Source: Brevundimonas goettingensis
Lineage (GTDB): Bacteria; Pseudomonadota; Alphaproteobacteria; Caulobacterales; Caulobacteraceae
Direction of reading: 5' to 3'
Assembly (NCBI RefSeq): GCF_017487405.1
Contig: NZ_CP062222.1
Span: 1,101,001 to 1,165,000 of the forward strand
Length of the DNA stretch: 64,000 bases
Below are positions 35,372 through 44,897 of the stretch, one piece after another (position 1 is the first letter of the stretch; every line of letters starts with the position of its first letter). Both the position numbers and the translations under genes were made by a program. The notes under the pieces were generated by a model, which searched no databases, was not told the origin of the DNA, and saw nothing but the letters and a program-made list of their open reading frames with translations.

Positions 35372-35958
35372 CAGATGGGCTCCGCGGTTTCGATGGCCTC
35401 GGCCAAGGTCCGTGCCTTCTTTTCATTGAGGGCGATCATGTCGGCGCGCCGTTCGTTGCGGTCGCGGGGGCGGGCCTCTCGCATCCGGCGGTCGGGCCCC
35501 TTGTATTCGCCGACCTCGAGGAAAGGCCGGGTGTCGCGGGCCACCCAGATCAGCCGCTCCAGCAGGCTCGCGGCGCTGAACGGCTTGGTCACCAGATAGT
35601 TGGCGCCGCAGTCGCGCACGTCGCCGACCTTGGATTTGCGCACGTGGGCGGCGGTCATGATGATCGGGATATAGGCGTTGGGTTCCAGACCCGAGTTGCG
35701 GACCCAGCGAACGAACTCATGGCCGTCCATGCCAGGCATCTCGCAGTCCACGAGGATCAGATCGACCTGATGGTCCCCCAGGATCTTGATGGCGTCGGCG
35801 GCGCTGAAGCAGGAATAGCGGACCTGGATGCCGAAACCGCGCAGGGCGAGGGTGGTGAGATCGAGCCCGAAGGCCGAATCGTCCACCACCATGGTCACGG
35901 CATTGCTGAGGTTGAACACCGCGCTTTCACGCAGGTTCTCGTTGAAGCTGTTGCTCAT
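35371..35958 (-). CDS. Single-domain response regulator with Arg-rich tail
   Basis: A 195-residue CheY-like receiver. The acidic pocket is D26-D27 (VVDDSAFGLDL), the phosphorylation site D71 (ILVDCEMPGMDG), and the conserved lysine is in NYLVTKPFS. About 20 residues precede the receiver, and about 60 follow it. They include YKGPDRRMREARPRDRNERR, an arginine-rich stretch with the GPDRR motif common in alphaproteobacterial CheY-like proteins, then a helical end. There is no DNA-binding domain, so it probably acts by protein contact. No kinase is adjacent. The downstream gene overlaps by one base. Confidence 0.82.
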   Translation of the reverse strand: MSNSFNENLRESAVFNLSNAVTMVVDDSAFGLDLTTLALRGFGIQVRYSCFSAADAIKILGDHQVDLILVDCEMPGMDGHEFVRWVRNSGLEPNAYIPIIMTAAHVRKSKVGDVRDCGANYLVTKPFSAASLLERLIWVARDTRPFLEVGEYKGPDRRMREARPRDRNERRADMIALNEKKARTLAEAIETAEPI

Positions 35959-36054
35959 GACCGGTGCGCAGTTTGTTTCACTACCGCAAGGTGTCAGGCG
36001 GCCGTGGACAAGCGGTTAACGCAAGGTGTGGCCGAACCCCTATGTGGGGTTTGA

Positions 36055-37005
<951 letters not shown>

Positions 37006-37091
37006 GTGGCGTCCGGATGGGCGAGCGGGGAAGGGCCGCCCTTGAGAAGCGGCGGAACCTAGAGCCGGTAACGCTTCGCGGCAAGCGGGGT

Positions 37092-37295
37092 TCAGAAGGC
37101 CTTTGGCAATCCGGCCTGTTTGAGGACGCCGTTGGCGGTGTGCCGGCTCTTGGAGCGCGGCACGGTGATCGCATAGCCCTTGTCGGGATGACGCCATTTC
37201 TCATGGCTCCCCTTGGCGTTCTCGGCCCGACGCCAGCCGGCGGTGAGAAGGAGGGCGGTCAGTTCGGGGTAGAAATCCTTGGGCATCGCGAACAT
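37092..37295 (-). CDS. hicA: HicA-family toxin (mRNA interferase-like)
   Basis: A 67-residue protein with the HicA fold. [23 protein letters not shown] carries the catalytic histidine (H31 in K-G-S-H), then [24 protein letters not shown] completes the dsRBD-like fold. HicA toxins cut mRNA and are held in check by a HicB-type antitoxin. The likely partner is the DUF1902 gene upstream at 37431-37655, on the same strand but separated by 135 bases, more than usual for a toxin-antitoxin pair. An internal ATG three codons in could be the true start. Confidence 0.85.
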   Translation of the reverse strand: MFAMPKDFYPELTALLLTAGWRRAENAKGSHEKWRHPDKGYAITVPRSKSRHTANGVLKQAGLPKAF

Positions 37296-37430
37296 CCAGT
37301 CAGGTCTGACGCGACAGTGAGGTGGCGGGGTGAGGGGGTGGACGGAGCTGAAAAAAATCCCGCGTTTTCAATCCGGATTTGGGCGCTGTTTCACCAAGTT
37401 GTTGTAAAATCAGAGCCGAAGGTTGGGGGA

Positions 37431-37655
37431 TCAGGCTGCGATGACGTCGAAGCCGCCCGAAGCTTCGAACCGAACCGGCACTTCCCCGCTCAGACCCAGA
37501 TTTTCCGCCAGAAGTTCCGGCGCGAAATGTTTCGCCAGCGACTCGAACTCGGCCAGGGTCGCCGTCTCCAGCGTCAGGCCCTGGATGTTGGATTCGCTGT
37601 ACCAGACCCCGGCTTCAGGATCCCAGATCGCCTTGACGTAGAAGGGCTCGCTCAT
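37431..37655 (-). CDS. DUF1902 (HicB-like) antitoxin candidate
   Basis: A 74-residue protein with the HicB-like partial RNase H fold of the DUF1902 family. It reads FYVKAIWDPEAGVWYSESNIQGLTLETATLAEFESLAKHFAPELLAENL. W-D-x-E-A-G-V-W-x-x-x-S and G-L-x-x-E-T are the family pattern. It has no DNA-binding domain, unlike full HicB, so if it is an antitoxin it probably works by protein contact only. It precedes hicA on the same strand. The start follows directly the xerD stop region with 18 bases between. Confidence 0.8.
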   Translation of the reverse strand: MSEPFYVKAIWDPEAGVWYSESNIQGLTLETATLAEFESLAKHFAPELLAENLGLSGEVPVRFEASGGFDVIAA

Positions 37656-37673
37656 GGTCTCGAATATGCGCGC

Positions 37674-38588
37674 CTAGTCGTCCTTCGCCAAGGGGTGGTG
37701 CTGGTTGACCACCTGGGTCAGGCGGTCGGTGGCGACGTGGGTGTAGATCTGGGTGGTGGCGATGTCGGCGTGGCCCAGCAGGGTCTGGACGACGCGGAGA
37801 TCGGCGCCGCCCTCCAGCAGGTGGGTGGCGAAGGCGTGGCGCAGGACGTGGGGACTGACCCGGGCCGGGTCGATGCCTGCGTCGATGGCGGCCTGATCCA
37901 GCTGCTGGGCGAAACGGCGCGGCGTCAGATGGCCCTCGGCGCCGGTCGAGGGGAAGAGCCACGGGCTGTCCGGACCCTTTTTCGGCTTTCTGGCGTCGCG
38001 GACCTCCAGCCAGGCCTTCACCGCCGCGCGCGCCGCGCTGTTCAAGGGCGCCAGCCGCTCCTTGCCGCCCTTGCCGCGCACGATCAGCCAGGCGGGGTCG
38101 CGCCGCACGGCCTCGACCCTGAGCGCCAGCAACTCCGACACCCGCAGGCCCGAGGCATAGGCTAGTTCGACCAGGGCCAGCATCCGCGTCGCACCCGCGC
38201 CGTCGTCCTTGCCCGCCGCGGCCAGCAGGGCCTCGATCTCCTCGCGGCTCAGGGTTTTGGGCAGGGGGCGGCCCTGCTTCGGCGCGTCCAGGCGGCGCGA
38301 GGGATCGTCCTGTCGCCAACCCTCGCCCAGGGCGAATCGGTAGAACTGCCGCACGGCCGAGCGCCGCCGCGCCGCCGTCGCGGCCGACAGGCCGCGCAGG
38401 GAGAGGGAGGCGTACCAGTCCTCGATCGCCGTCTCGTCCGCCGCGATCAGCCCGCCTTTCCCGACCCCCGCCTCGGCGTCGGCCAGATCGCGCGCATAGG
38501 CCGACAGGGTGTGGGGCGAGGCGTCGCGCTCGACCGCCATCATCTCCAGAAAGGCCTCGATCCGGGGCGAGGAGACGATCCCGCTCAT
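37674..38588 (-). CDS. xerD: Site-specific tyrosine recombinase XerD
   Basis: XerD, with XerC, resolves chromosome dimers at dif under FtsK control. The 304-residue protein has the N-terminal SAM-like DNA-binding domain (RIEAFLEMMAVERDASPHTLSAYARDL) and the catalytic domain. Catalytic residues are R in YASGLRVSELLAL, K in RGKGGKERLAPL, H-x-x-R in SPHVLRHAFATHLLEGGADLR, H in LLGHADIATTQIYTH, and the nucleophile Y at the end of that motif. Its position divergent from aroK is as in Caulobacter and is why I call it XerD rather than XerC. No dif site is visible in this window. Confidence 0.9.
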   Translation of the reverse strand: MSGIVSSPRIEAFLEMMAVERDASPHTLSAYARDLADAEAGVGKGGLIAADETAIEDWYASLSLRGLSAATAARRRSAVRQFYRFALGEGWRQDDPSRRLDAPKQGRPLPKTLSREEIEALLAAAGKDDGAGATRMLALVELAYASGLRVSELLALRVEAVRRDPAWLIVRGKGGKERLAPLNSAARAAVKAWLEVRDARKPKKGPDSPWLFPSTGAEGHLTPRRFAQQLDQAAIDAGIDPARVSPHVLRHAFATHLLEGGADLRVVQTLLGHADIATTQIYTHVATDRLTQVVNQHHPLAKDD

Positions 38589-38659
38589 GCTTTTGCGCCC
38601 AAGCTTTGGTCTGGAAGGTCTGGCGACATGGAATGCATCGTGTAGAGGATCGAACGGTT

Positions 38660-39253
38660 ATGGCTTCCCCGTCCCCTACGCCGAATCCCGATGCCCAGAA
38701 GCGTCATGACCGCACCATAGCCCTCGTCGGGCTCATGGGTGTGGGAAAATCCACGGTCGGACGGCGTCTGGGCCAGAGGTTGGGCCTGCCGTTCGCCGAT
38801 GGTGACGACGAGATCGAGGCGGCGGCCGGGATGACGGTGTCGGACATCTTCGCCAGGCTGGGCGAGGCCGAGTTCCGCGACGGCGAGGCCCGGGTCATGA
38901 AGCGGCTGCTGGAAGGTCCGCCCATGGTGCTGGCGACCGGCGGCGGGGCCATACTGAACGCCGACACCCGGGCCCTGCTGAAGCAGCACGCCATCACCGT
39001 CTGGCTCAGGGCCGACATCAGGATCATCGCCGCCCGGGTCCAGCGCCGCGACACCCGGCCCCTGCTGCGCGGAAAGGACCCGGCCGAGGCCCTGCGCGCC
39101 ATGGCCGAGGTCCGCTATCCCGTCTATGGCCAGGCCGACGTCACCGTCGATGTCGGCGGTGGCGCCCACGCCGAGGCCGTGGAGGCTATCGTCAAGGCGT
39201 TGGATGCGTATCGGGCCGAAGCCGGGGCCAAGACCGGGGAGGGCGCCCGATGA
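38660..39253 (+). CDS. aroK: Shikimate kinase
   Basis: Shikimate kinase phosphorylates shikimate at O3 in the pathway to chorismate. The 197-residue protein has a short non-conserved N-terminus, then the P-loop [47 protein letters not shown] (shikimate binding), and [21 protein letters not shown] is the lid. The start at 38660 leads into the usual N-terminus; the frame opens 18 codons earlier, inside the xerD 5' region. It overlaps aroB by four bases (ATGA), so the two are coupled. Confidence 0.95.
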   Translation: MASPSPTPNPDAQKRHDRTIALVGLMGVGKSTVGRRLGQRLGLPFADGDDEIEAAAGMTVSDIFARLGEAEFRDGEARVMKRLLEGPPMVLATGGGAILNADTRALLKQHAITVWLRADIRIIAARVQRRDTRPLLRGKDPAEALRAMAEVRYPVYGQADVTVDVGGGAHAEAVEAIVKALDAYRAEAGAKTGEGAR

Positions 39254-40368
39254 CCGACCTTCCCGTGACCGTCGTCCCGGTCGGCGGCGGCGCCTTCGCC
39301 CCCTATGACGTCGTGGTCGGACGGGGACTGCTGGCGACGGCGGGCCAGCGGATCGCGCCCCTGACGCGTGGCCGGACGGTGGTCATCAGCGACGAGACGG
39401 TGGCGGCGATCCACGGCCCGGCCTTGTCGGCCTCCCTGACGGCGGCGGGTGTCGCGAACCAGATCATCGCCGTGCCGGCGGGGGAGGGCTCCAAATCCTT
39501 CGCCGAGCTGGAACGGCTGATGGACCGGTTGCTGGAGGCCGGGCTAGACCGCAAGGATGTGGTCGTGGCCCTGGGCGGCGGCGTGGTCGGCGACCTCGCC
39601 GGTCTGGCGGCGGCTCTCTATATGCGCGGCATCGACTTCGTTCAGGTCCCCACGACCCTTCTGGCCCAGGTCGACAGTTCTGTCGGCGGCAAGACGGCCA
39701 TCGACACCCCGCGCGGCAAGAACCTCGTCGGCGCCTTCCACCAGCCGCGGCTGGTCCTGGCCGACATCGACGTCCTGGCCACCCTGCCGCCGGTGCAGCT
39801 GCGTTCCGGCTGGGCCGAGGTGCTCAAGCATGGCCTGATCTGCGACGCCGCCTTCTTCGACTGGCTCTCCGGAGACGGGGCGGGGGGCGCGACCGGCGAT
39901 CCGGCCGCGCTGGAACGCGCCGTGGTCCGCTCGGTCGAGATCAAGACCGGCATCGTCGGCGAGGACGAGAAGGAGGCGGGCCGTCGCGCCCTGCTCAACC
40001 TCGGCCATACCTTCGGCCATGCGGTCGAGGCCGAGCTCGGCTTCGAGGAGGCGGCCCTGGCGCACGGCGAGGCCGTCGCATTGGGCTGCGTCCTGGCCTT
40101 CCAGTATTCCGCCCGGCTCGGCCTGTGCGATCCGGAGGAGGTCGAGACGGTTGACGCCGCCATCGCCGCCGCCGGCCTGCCGACGCGCCTCAAACAGGCG
40201 GGAGACTTCACCGCCGATGCCCTGATCGCCCGGATGGCCGGTGACAAGAAGGCCGAGGGCGGGCGGCTGACGCTGGTCATCGCCCGCGCCATCGGCGACG
40301 CCTTCGTCGAGAAGACCGTCGATGCGGCGGACTTGAAGGCCTTCCTGCAGGAACAGGGCGCCGCGTGA
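39250..40368 (+). CDS. aroB: 3-dehydroquinate synthase
   Basis: AroB makes 3-dehydroquinate from DAHP using NAD and a metal. The 372-residue protein has [54 protein letters not shown] in short blocks (NAD and substrate sites), [14 protein letters not shown], and the metal-binding histidines in [10 protein letters not shown] and [11 protein letters not shown]. The length is standard. It starts in the aroK stop overlap and ends with an overlap (GTGA) into the acetyltransferase frame, forming a tight aroK-aroB-acetyltransferase unit. Confidence 0.97.
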   Translation: MTDLPVTVVPVGGGAFAPYDVVVGRGLLATAGQRIAPLTRGRTVVISDETVAAIHGPALSASLTAAGVANQIIAVPAGEGSKSFAELERLMDRLLEAGLDRKDVVVALGGGVVGDLAGLAAALYMRGIDFVQVPTTLLAQVDSSVGGKTAIDTPRGKNLVGAFHQPRLVLADIDVLATLPPVQLRSGWAEVLKHGLICDAAFFDWLSGDGAGGATGDPAALERAVVRSVEIKTGIVGEDEKEAGRRALLNLGHTFGHAVEAELGFEEAALAHGEAVALGCVLAFQYSARLGLCDPEEVETVDAAIAAAGLPTRLKQAGDFTADALIARMAGDKKAEGGRLTLVIARAIGDAFVEKTVDAADLKAFLQEQGAA

Positions 40369-40951
40369 GGATCGAGGCCGTGGTCCTTGAGGACCGGTTC
40401 GTGCGGCTGGAGCCCCTGACGGCCGACCTCAAGGACGAGATGCGCGCCGCGCTGGATTGCGACGCCGCCTCCTGGGACATCATGGTCAGCGCCGCCTACG
40501 GACCACATTTCGACGGCTGGTGGGCCTCGGCGATGAGCGCCATGGCGGCCGGAAGCCGCGTCGCCTGGGCCGTGCGCCGGAAAGAGGACGGCGCCCTCGT
40601 CGGCACGACCAGCCTCTATGAGATCCGGCCCGAGCATCGTCGCTGCGAGATCGGTTCGACCTTCTATGGCCCGAGGCGCGGGGCGGGGCGGTCAATCCGG
40701 CCTGCAAGCGCCTGTTGTTGGCCCATGCCTTCGCGGCGGGCGCGGTGCGGGTCGAGATCATCACCGACGGCGTCAACGCCGCCAGTCAGGCCGCCATCCG
40801 CAAACTGGGCGCCCGCGACGAAGGCATCCTGCGCAAGCACAAGATCACCTTCACCGGCCGCATCCGCGACACCGCCCAGTTCGCCATTCTGGACGAGGAC
40901 TGGCCGTCGGTGCGTGATGGGCTGGACGCGCGGCTGGCGACGTTCGACTAG
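40365..40951 (+). pseudogene. GNAT-family acetyltransferase broken by a one-base deletion
   Basis: The first 104 codons (GTG at 40365, overlapping the aroB stop) encode the N-terminal half of a RimJ/RimL-like acetyltransferase: VVLEDRFVRLEPL, AWAVRRKEDGALVGTTSLYEI, RRCEIGSTFYGP. The frame then turns to nonsense. The C-terminal half (AVNPACKRLLLAHAFAAGAVRVEI, ASQAAIRKLGARDEG) is intact in another frame up to 40951. Adding one G near 40674 would give YGPEARGGAVNPACK and restore a 195-residue protein. The site is in a G/C-rich run, so it may be a sequencing error rather than a real mutation. Its last four bases overlap the convergent gene at 40948. Confidence 0.8.
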
Positions 40952-42273
40952 GGCTTGTTTGCCGTGGTGGCCGTCGCGATCGGCGAGGTCTGCGGCGGCG
41001 GCCCGAGCGCGACCACTGTCGTGCTGGTCGCCGCGTCGTAGGTAAAGCTCAGATAGTTCGCCCCCGCCACGCCGATCAGCTGGGTCGCCAGCGTCTCGCG
41101 AAACGCCGTCTGATCCTGCCAGGCACTGATCTGGTCGCCTTCACGCTGCGCGTCTATGACGATGACGGACAGCGGATCCGCAGTTCCCTTGCCCCCGAGG
41201 CCCGCGGCGGCCGCCGACAATGAAGGCGTCACCGCACCACCCGCGGGCGCCGCCGGAAGCGGGGGCAGGGTGATCTGGGCGAGGTTCCGGTTCAGGCCCG
41301 AAAAGGCGATCGTGATCTTCAGGCTGTCGATTGCGGCCTTGGTGTCCTCACCGGTCAGCAGCAGATCGGCGGCCCTCAGCGGGCTCGCGACAATGGCCGT
41401 CAGGGTTTCGAAGGGGGTGTAGCGAAGGTCGCGGTCCCGGGCGACGAGCGCCTGATCCAGCAGCAGGATGTCCCCTGCGTAGTCCTGGGCCATCATGCCG
41501 GCCAGTCGGCTGGCGTAGTTGGTCGAATAGGTGATGGCGTCATTGCGCCGTTTCATTTCGCCGCAGCTCTTTTCCAGACGCTGCACCTCCTGAAGGACGA
41601 CGCCGTTGGGATCGATGCCGAGGCTGGCGCGCTTCGCCACGATGTCTTTCGACACGGTTCCAATGCCGGTGCAGTCGATCGGCGGAGCGAGGGTCGAGAG
41701 TGACAGCAGTCGGTTGAAGCGGTCGTAGCGGTAGGTGATCAGCTGCGTGGCCAACGCGCCGCCGTGAAACAGCTCCCGGGTCGGCTCATAGGCGTTGAAC
41801 CGGCTGATGACGCTGGGGACGATGGCCGTGATGGTCCAGGCGGTGCGGGTGCTGTCGGATATGCCGCCCTCGAACGCGCCTGCCGCTCCGACGACGGTGA
41901 TGGCCGCCCCAAGGTCCATGAAGGTTTGCTGGCGCTCGGCGCGGCGGATGTAGAAGCCATGCAACAGGCTGACGTGGCTTCGCGTCGTCGCATAGGAGGC
42001 CTGGGGCGTGGGCGCGGTGTCCTGCTCCAGCAGTTGGATCGCGCATTCCCGCGCCGGGAGATCGCCCTGCCGGAAGGCATTGACCCCGAGCAGGCCGCGG
42101 CCCCCGACCTCGCAGCCGATCGGCTTCCGATTGGACACCTGGCTGGTGGTGACCGTGGTCGTGGTTGTGGTGACCGTGTCCAGCGGCGCGGTCTGGGCCA
42201 GAGCCGCGCCAGCCATCGCGCTTAGAAACACTCCACAGACAAGGCTGTGGTAACCGGCCCTCTTGCCGTGCAT
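40948..42273 (-). CDS. Hypothetical exported protein, 441 residues
   Basis: An exported protein with a signal peptide (about residues 8-26, VCGVFLSAMAGAALAQ) and no family I recognise. A Thr-rich segment (DTVTTTTTTVTT) follows the cleavage site. The middle has a repeated helical style, with VSLLHGFYIRRAERQQTFMDLG and a weakly hydrophobic ITVVGAAGAFEGGISD that may touch the membrane. Cysteines occur at about 54, 77, 207 and 241. The C-terminus is Pro/Ala-rich with PLPAAPAGGAVTPSLSAAAAG, and ends in a Thr/Pro tail. It is transcribed alone, and its 3' end overlaps the acetyltransferase pseudogene by four bases. Base composition is slightly lower in G+C than its neighbours. Function unknown. Confidence 0.7.
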   Translation of the reverse strand: MHGKRAGYHSLVCGVFLSAMAGAALAQTAPLDTVTTTTTTVTTSQVSNRKPIGCEVGGRGLLGVNAFRQGDLPARECAIQLLEQDTAPTPQASYATTRSHVSLLHGFYIRRAERQQTFMDLGAAITVVGAAGAFEGGISDSTRTAWTITAIVPSVISRFNAYEPTRELFHGGALATQLITYRYDRFNRLLSLSTLAPPIDCTGIGTVSKDIVAKRASLGIDPNGVVLQEVQRLEKSCGEMKRRNDAITYSTNYASRLAGMMAQDYAGDILLLDQALVARDRDLRYTPFETLTAIVASPLRAADLLLTGEDTKAAIDSLKITIAFSGLNRNLAQITLPPLPAAPAGGAVTPSLSAAAAGLGGKGTADPLSVIVIDAQREGDQISAWQDQTAFRETLATQLIGVAGANYLSFTYDAATSTTVVALGPPPQTSPIATATTANKP

Positions 42274-42349
42274 GTAGAATTTCCCCGTTCGCCCAACGTC
42301 GTTTTTAAATCGGGCTTTCGGGGTTTTTCAAGGAAAAGTTGTCTGGGCG

Positions 42350-42775
42350 TCAATCCACCGCGCGGCAGTCGGTCGGCTGCAGGCCGTCGGCGGTCCAGGT
42401 GGCCATGACGCCCTTGCCGCGCAGTTCATAGGCGCTGGCCCTGTACCAGATGCCGTCGGCGGCGCGTTCCTGGAACAGGTCCACGGCCTCGCCATTGGAG
42501 TTGCGAACCGTGGCCATCTGGCGCGGATTGTCGAAATCGACCGACAGCCGTTCGCCGTTGTTGCAAAGGTAGACGGTGCGGATCACGCGGTTCAGGGCCC
42601 GGTCCTGAACCTCGGCGCCGGTGCGCTTGCGGGCGGTCTGGGCCTCGATGGCGCGCTGCTTGACCTCGTCGCCGCTGGTCGGAGCGGCCTTGGGCTCCTT
42701 GCCGCAGGCGGCCAGGACGGCGAGGGCCGCCAGACCGCAAAAGATGATCGACTGCGGAAGATCCGGTCTGGTCAA
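42350..42775 (-). CDS. MliC-like lipoprotein (lysozyme-inhibitor family)
   Basis: A 141-residue lipoprotein. The signal peptide ends in a lipobox (AALAVLAAC, Cys near residue 24). The C-terminal 70 residues match the MliC/PliC fold: TVYLCNNGERLSVDFDN, TVRNSNGEAVDLFQERAADGIWYRASAYELRGKGVMATW, with a final Cys that could pair with the first. MliC proteins inhibit c-type lysozyme at the outer membrane. The match is by pattern, so family membership is likely rather than certain. It lies just upstream of the tadA 3' end on the minus strand, with a short gap on both sides. Confidence 0.72.
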   Translation of the reverse strand: MTRPDLPQSIIFCGLAALAVLAACGKEPKAAPTSGDEVKQRAIEAQTARKRTGAEVQDRALNRVIRTVYLCNNGERLSVDFDNPRQMATVRNSNGEAVDLFQERAADGIWYRASAYELRGKGVMATWTADGLQPTDCRAVD

Positions 42776-42807
42776 GAAATGAGCCCTCCAAGGCGACGCT
42801 TGGACGG

Positions 42808-43293
42808 CTAACGCCGGTCAGGCTTCACCGTTCCCATGCGACGCTTGCGGAAGAAGTCGCGCAGCATTCCCCCGGCCTCGGCGGCGTCGGGCCCGGCCTC
42901 GGCGACGGGACGCCAGTGACAGGTCGGCTGGTCGAAGATTTTCGGCCCGTGGATGACCCCTCCGCCCTTGGGATCGTCCGCCGCCCAGACCACGCGGCCG
43001 ATTCGAGCATGGCTGATCGCTCCGGCGCACATGGCGCAGGGCTCGAGCGTCACATAGAGGGTCAGGCCGGTAAGGCGATAATTTTGCAGTGCGGCGCCTG
43101 CGCGCCTCAGCGCAACGATTTCGGCGTGGGCGGTGGGATCATGGGCCGCTACGGGGCCGTTTTCGCCCGTGGAGACCACTTCGCCGGTCGATTCGTCGAC
43201 GATAACGGCGCCCACGGGGACCTCGCCTGCGTCCGCCGCCGCTTGCGCAAGGTCCAATGCCATGCGCATGAACCGCTCATCATGGCCCGCCAT
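42808..43293 (-). CDS. tadA: tRNA adenosine(34) deaminase
   Basis: TadA makes inosine at the wobble position of tRNA-Arg(ACG). The 161-residue protein has the zinc site H56-A-E58 in HDPTAHAEIVAL and PCAMC in TLEPCAMCAGAISHARIG, with the proton-shuttling glutamate E58. The N-terminus reads MAGHDERFMRMALDLAQAAADAGEVPVGAVIV, as usual. The C-terminus has an extra basic tail. The start at 43293 overlaps the divergent pseudouridine synthase start by 12 bases, so each gene's promoter lies in the other gene. A much longer open frame upstream is only the antisense of that gene. Confidence 0.95.
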   Translation of the reverse strand: MAGHDERFMRMALDLAQAAADAGEVPVGAVIVDESTGEVVSTGENGPVAAHDPTAHAEIVALRRAGAALQNYRLTGLTLYVTLEPCAMCAGAISHARIGRVVWAADDPKGGGVIHGPKIFDQPTCHWRPVAEAGPDAAEAGGMLRDFFRKRRMGTVKPDRR

Positions 43294-44835
43294 ACAGACG
43301 ACAACGACAAGAAGCCCCGCCCCAGTCAAGAGTTGAGGGCGCACAAACCCGGCGACCGGCCGAAGAGCGGCGCCGCGCGCCCCGGCTCGGCGAGCGCCAA
43401 ATTCTTTACGACCGAGAAGAAGGAACCGGGCTCCGGCGGTGGCAAATCCTTCGGCGGTCGGGCCTATGCTCCGGACAAGGGTGCGCGTCCGGAGAAGCCG
43501 ATCAAGGGCAAACGCTATTCGGCTGACGACCAGAACGCCGGTAAGGGCGCGGTGGGCAAGGGCTTCGGCAAGGGCCCGGCCAAGGGCAAGGACGCCAAGG
43601 CGGCGCCCGAAGAGCCCAAGCGCACCGAACGGATCGCCAAGGCCATGGCCCGCGCCGGCATCGCCTCGCGCCGCGAGGTCGAGCGGCTGATCGGTCTGGG
43701 CAAGGTGGCGGTCAACGGCCGCATCCTCGACACGCCGGCGACCCTGGTCACCCGCGACGACGTGATCACCGTGGACGGCAAGCCCATCGCGGCGGTTCAG
43801 GCGACCCGCGTCTGGCGCTACAACAAGCCCGTCGGCCTGCTGACCTCGCACAACGATCCGGGCGGACGCCCGACCGTGTTCGACAGCCTGCCCGCCGGCC
43901 TGCCGCGTGTGATCTCGGTCGGCCGTCTGGACATCAACACCGAAGGCCTGCTGCTGCTGACCAACGACGGCGAACTCAGCCGCGCGCTGGAGCTGCCGAC
44001 CACGGCCCTGGTGCGCCAGTACCGGGCCCGCGCCCGCGGCCGCATCACCCAGGCGACGCTCGACACCCTGAAGGACGGCGTCACCGTCGACGGCGTCCGC
44101 TATGGCCCGGTCGAGGCGACCATCGACAAGGCCAAGACCAATGAGGACGGCGGCCAGTCCGCCAATCTGTGGATCAGCGTCCAGATCTCCGAGGGCAAGA
44201 ACCGCGAGGTCCGCAAGGTGCTGGAGTCGGTCGGCCTGACCGTCAACCGCCTGATCCGCCTGGCCTACGGCCCGTTCCAGCTCGGCACCCTGCCGTCCGG
44301 CGCGGTCGAGGAGGTTGGTCCCCGGGTCATCCGCGAACTGCTGGGCGAACATATCCGCCCCGAGAACCTGCCCCAGGGCAACACCGTCCAGACCCCGGCG
44401 CCCGTTCCCGGCCGTCGCGGCGGCATGCCGGTGGTGACGGGCAAGTCCGGCTCGGCCCTGTCCGACCCGTCGCGCAAGCCCAGCCGCGTCCGCGCCGCCG
44501 AGACCGCGACCGCCCAGAGCATCGAAAAGGCCAACCGCCCCGCCAAGAAGGCCGGTTGGGCCAAGGCCGCGCCGCCCAGCCCGCGCGGTCCCTCGACCAA
44601 GAAGGCATGGGTTCCGCGTGAAGGCGCCGCCGCCGACGGCGACCGGCCCAAGCGCCCGTTCAAGCCGCGTGAGGACCAGATCATCGGTCCCAAATCCTCG
44701 ACCTGGGCCCGCGATGGGGACAGGCCGAAGCGCGACTTCAAGCCGCGCGGCGAAGGCGGCGCACGCCCCTCCGGCACGAGCGGTCGCCCGGCCGGCGGCG
44801 CCCGCCCGACCGGTCCGCGCAAGCCGCGCGGCTGA
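43282..44835 (+). CDS. rluB: 23S rRNA pseudouridine synthase, RluB/RsuA family, with long basic extensions
   Basis: A 517-residue pseudouridine synthase of the RsuA/RluB/E/F family. An S4 domain (RIAKAMARAGIASRREVERLIGLGKVAVNG) is followed by the catalytic domain with VGRLDINTEGLLLLTNDGELSRALELP, whose aspartate is catalytic, and GKNREVRKVLESVGLTVNRLIRLAYGPFQL. The first 112 residues and the last 150 or so are Lys/Arg/Gly/Pro-rich and disordered (KGAVGKGFGKGPAKGKD; repeated PKR-P/DFK-PRE blocks), unlike the compact E. coli enzymes. Similar tails occur in alphaproteobacterial homologues. It starts at 43282, overlapping tadA's start on the other strand. The exact uridine modified is inferred from family type only. 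Confidence 0.88.
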   Translation: MARHTDDNDKKPRPSQELRAHKPGDRPKSGAARPGSASAKFFTTEKKEPGSGGGKSFGGRAYAPDKGARPEKPIKGKRYSADDQNAGKGAVGKGFGKGPAKGKDAKAAPEEPKRTERIAKAMARAGIASRREVERLIGLGKVAVNGRILDTPATLVTRDDVITVDGKPIAAVQATRVWRYNKPVGLLTSHNDPGGRPTVFDSLPAGLPRVISVGRLDINTEGLLLLTNDGELSRALELPTTALVRQYRARARGRITQATLDTLKDGVTVDGVRYGPVEATIDKAKTNEDGGQSANLWISVQISEGKNREVRKVLESVGLTVNRLIRLAYGPFQLGTLPSGAVEEVGPRVIRELLGEHIRPENLPQGNTVQTPAPVPGRRGGMPVVTGKSGSALSDPSRKPSRVRAAETATAQSIEKANRPAKKAGWAKAAPPSPRGPSTKKAWVPREGAAADGDRPKRPFKPREDQIIGPKSSTWARDGDRPKRDFKPRGEGGARPSGTSGRPAGGARPTGPRKPRG

Positions 44836-44897
44836 CGCCGACCGTTGACGCGGCAGGGGCGGCGTTGGAACCTGTTCCGACACCGCCGGGGGACGCC

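Noticed and set aside
37092..38588. Integrated element marked by a tyrosine recombinase and toxin-antitoxin genes
   Set aside because: The recombinase is a housekeeping XerD next to aroK, with no att-like repeats, phage genes or composition shift around it.
37674..38660. dif recombination site near xerD
   Set aside because: No dif-like 28-base sequence was seen in the surrounding spacers; xerD and dif are usually not adjacent.
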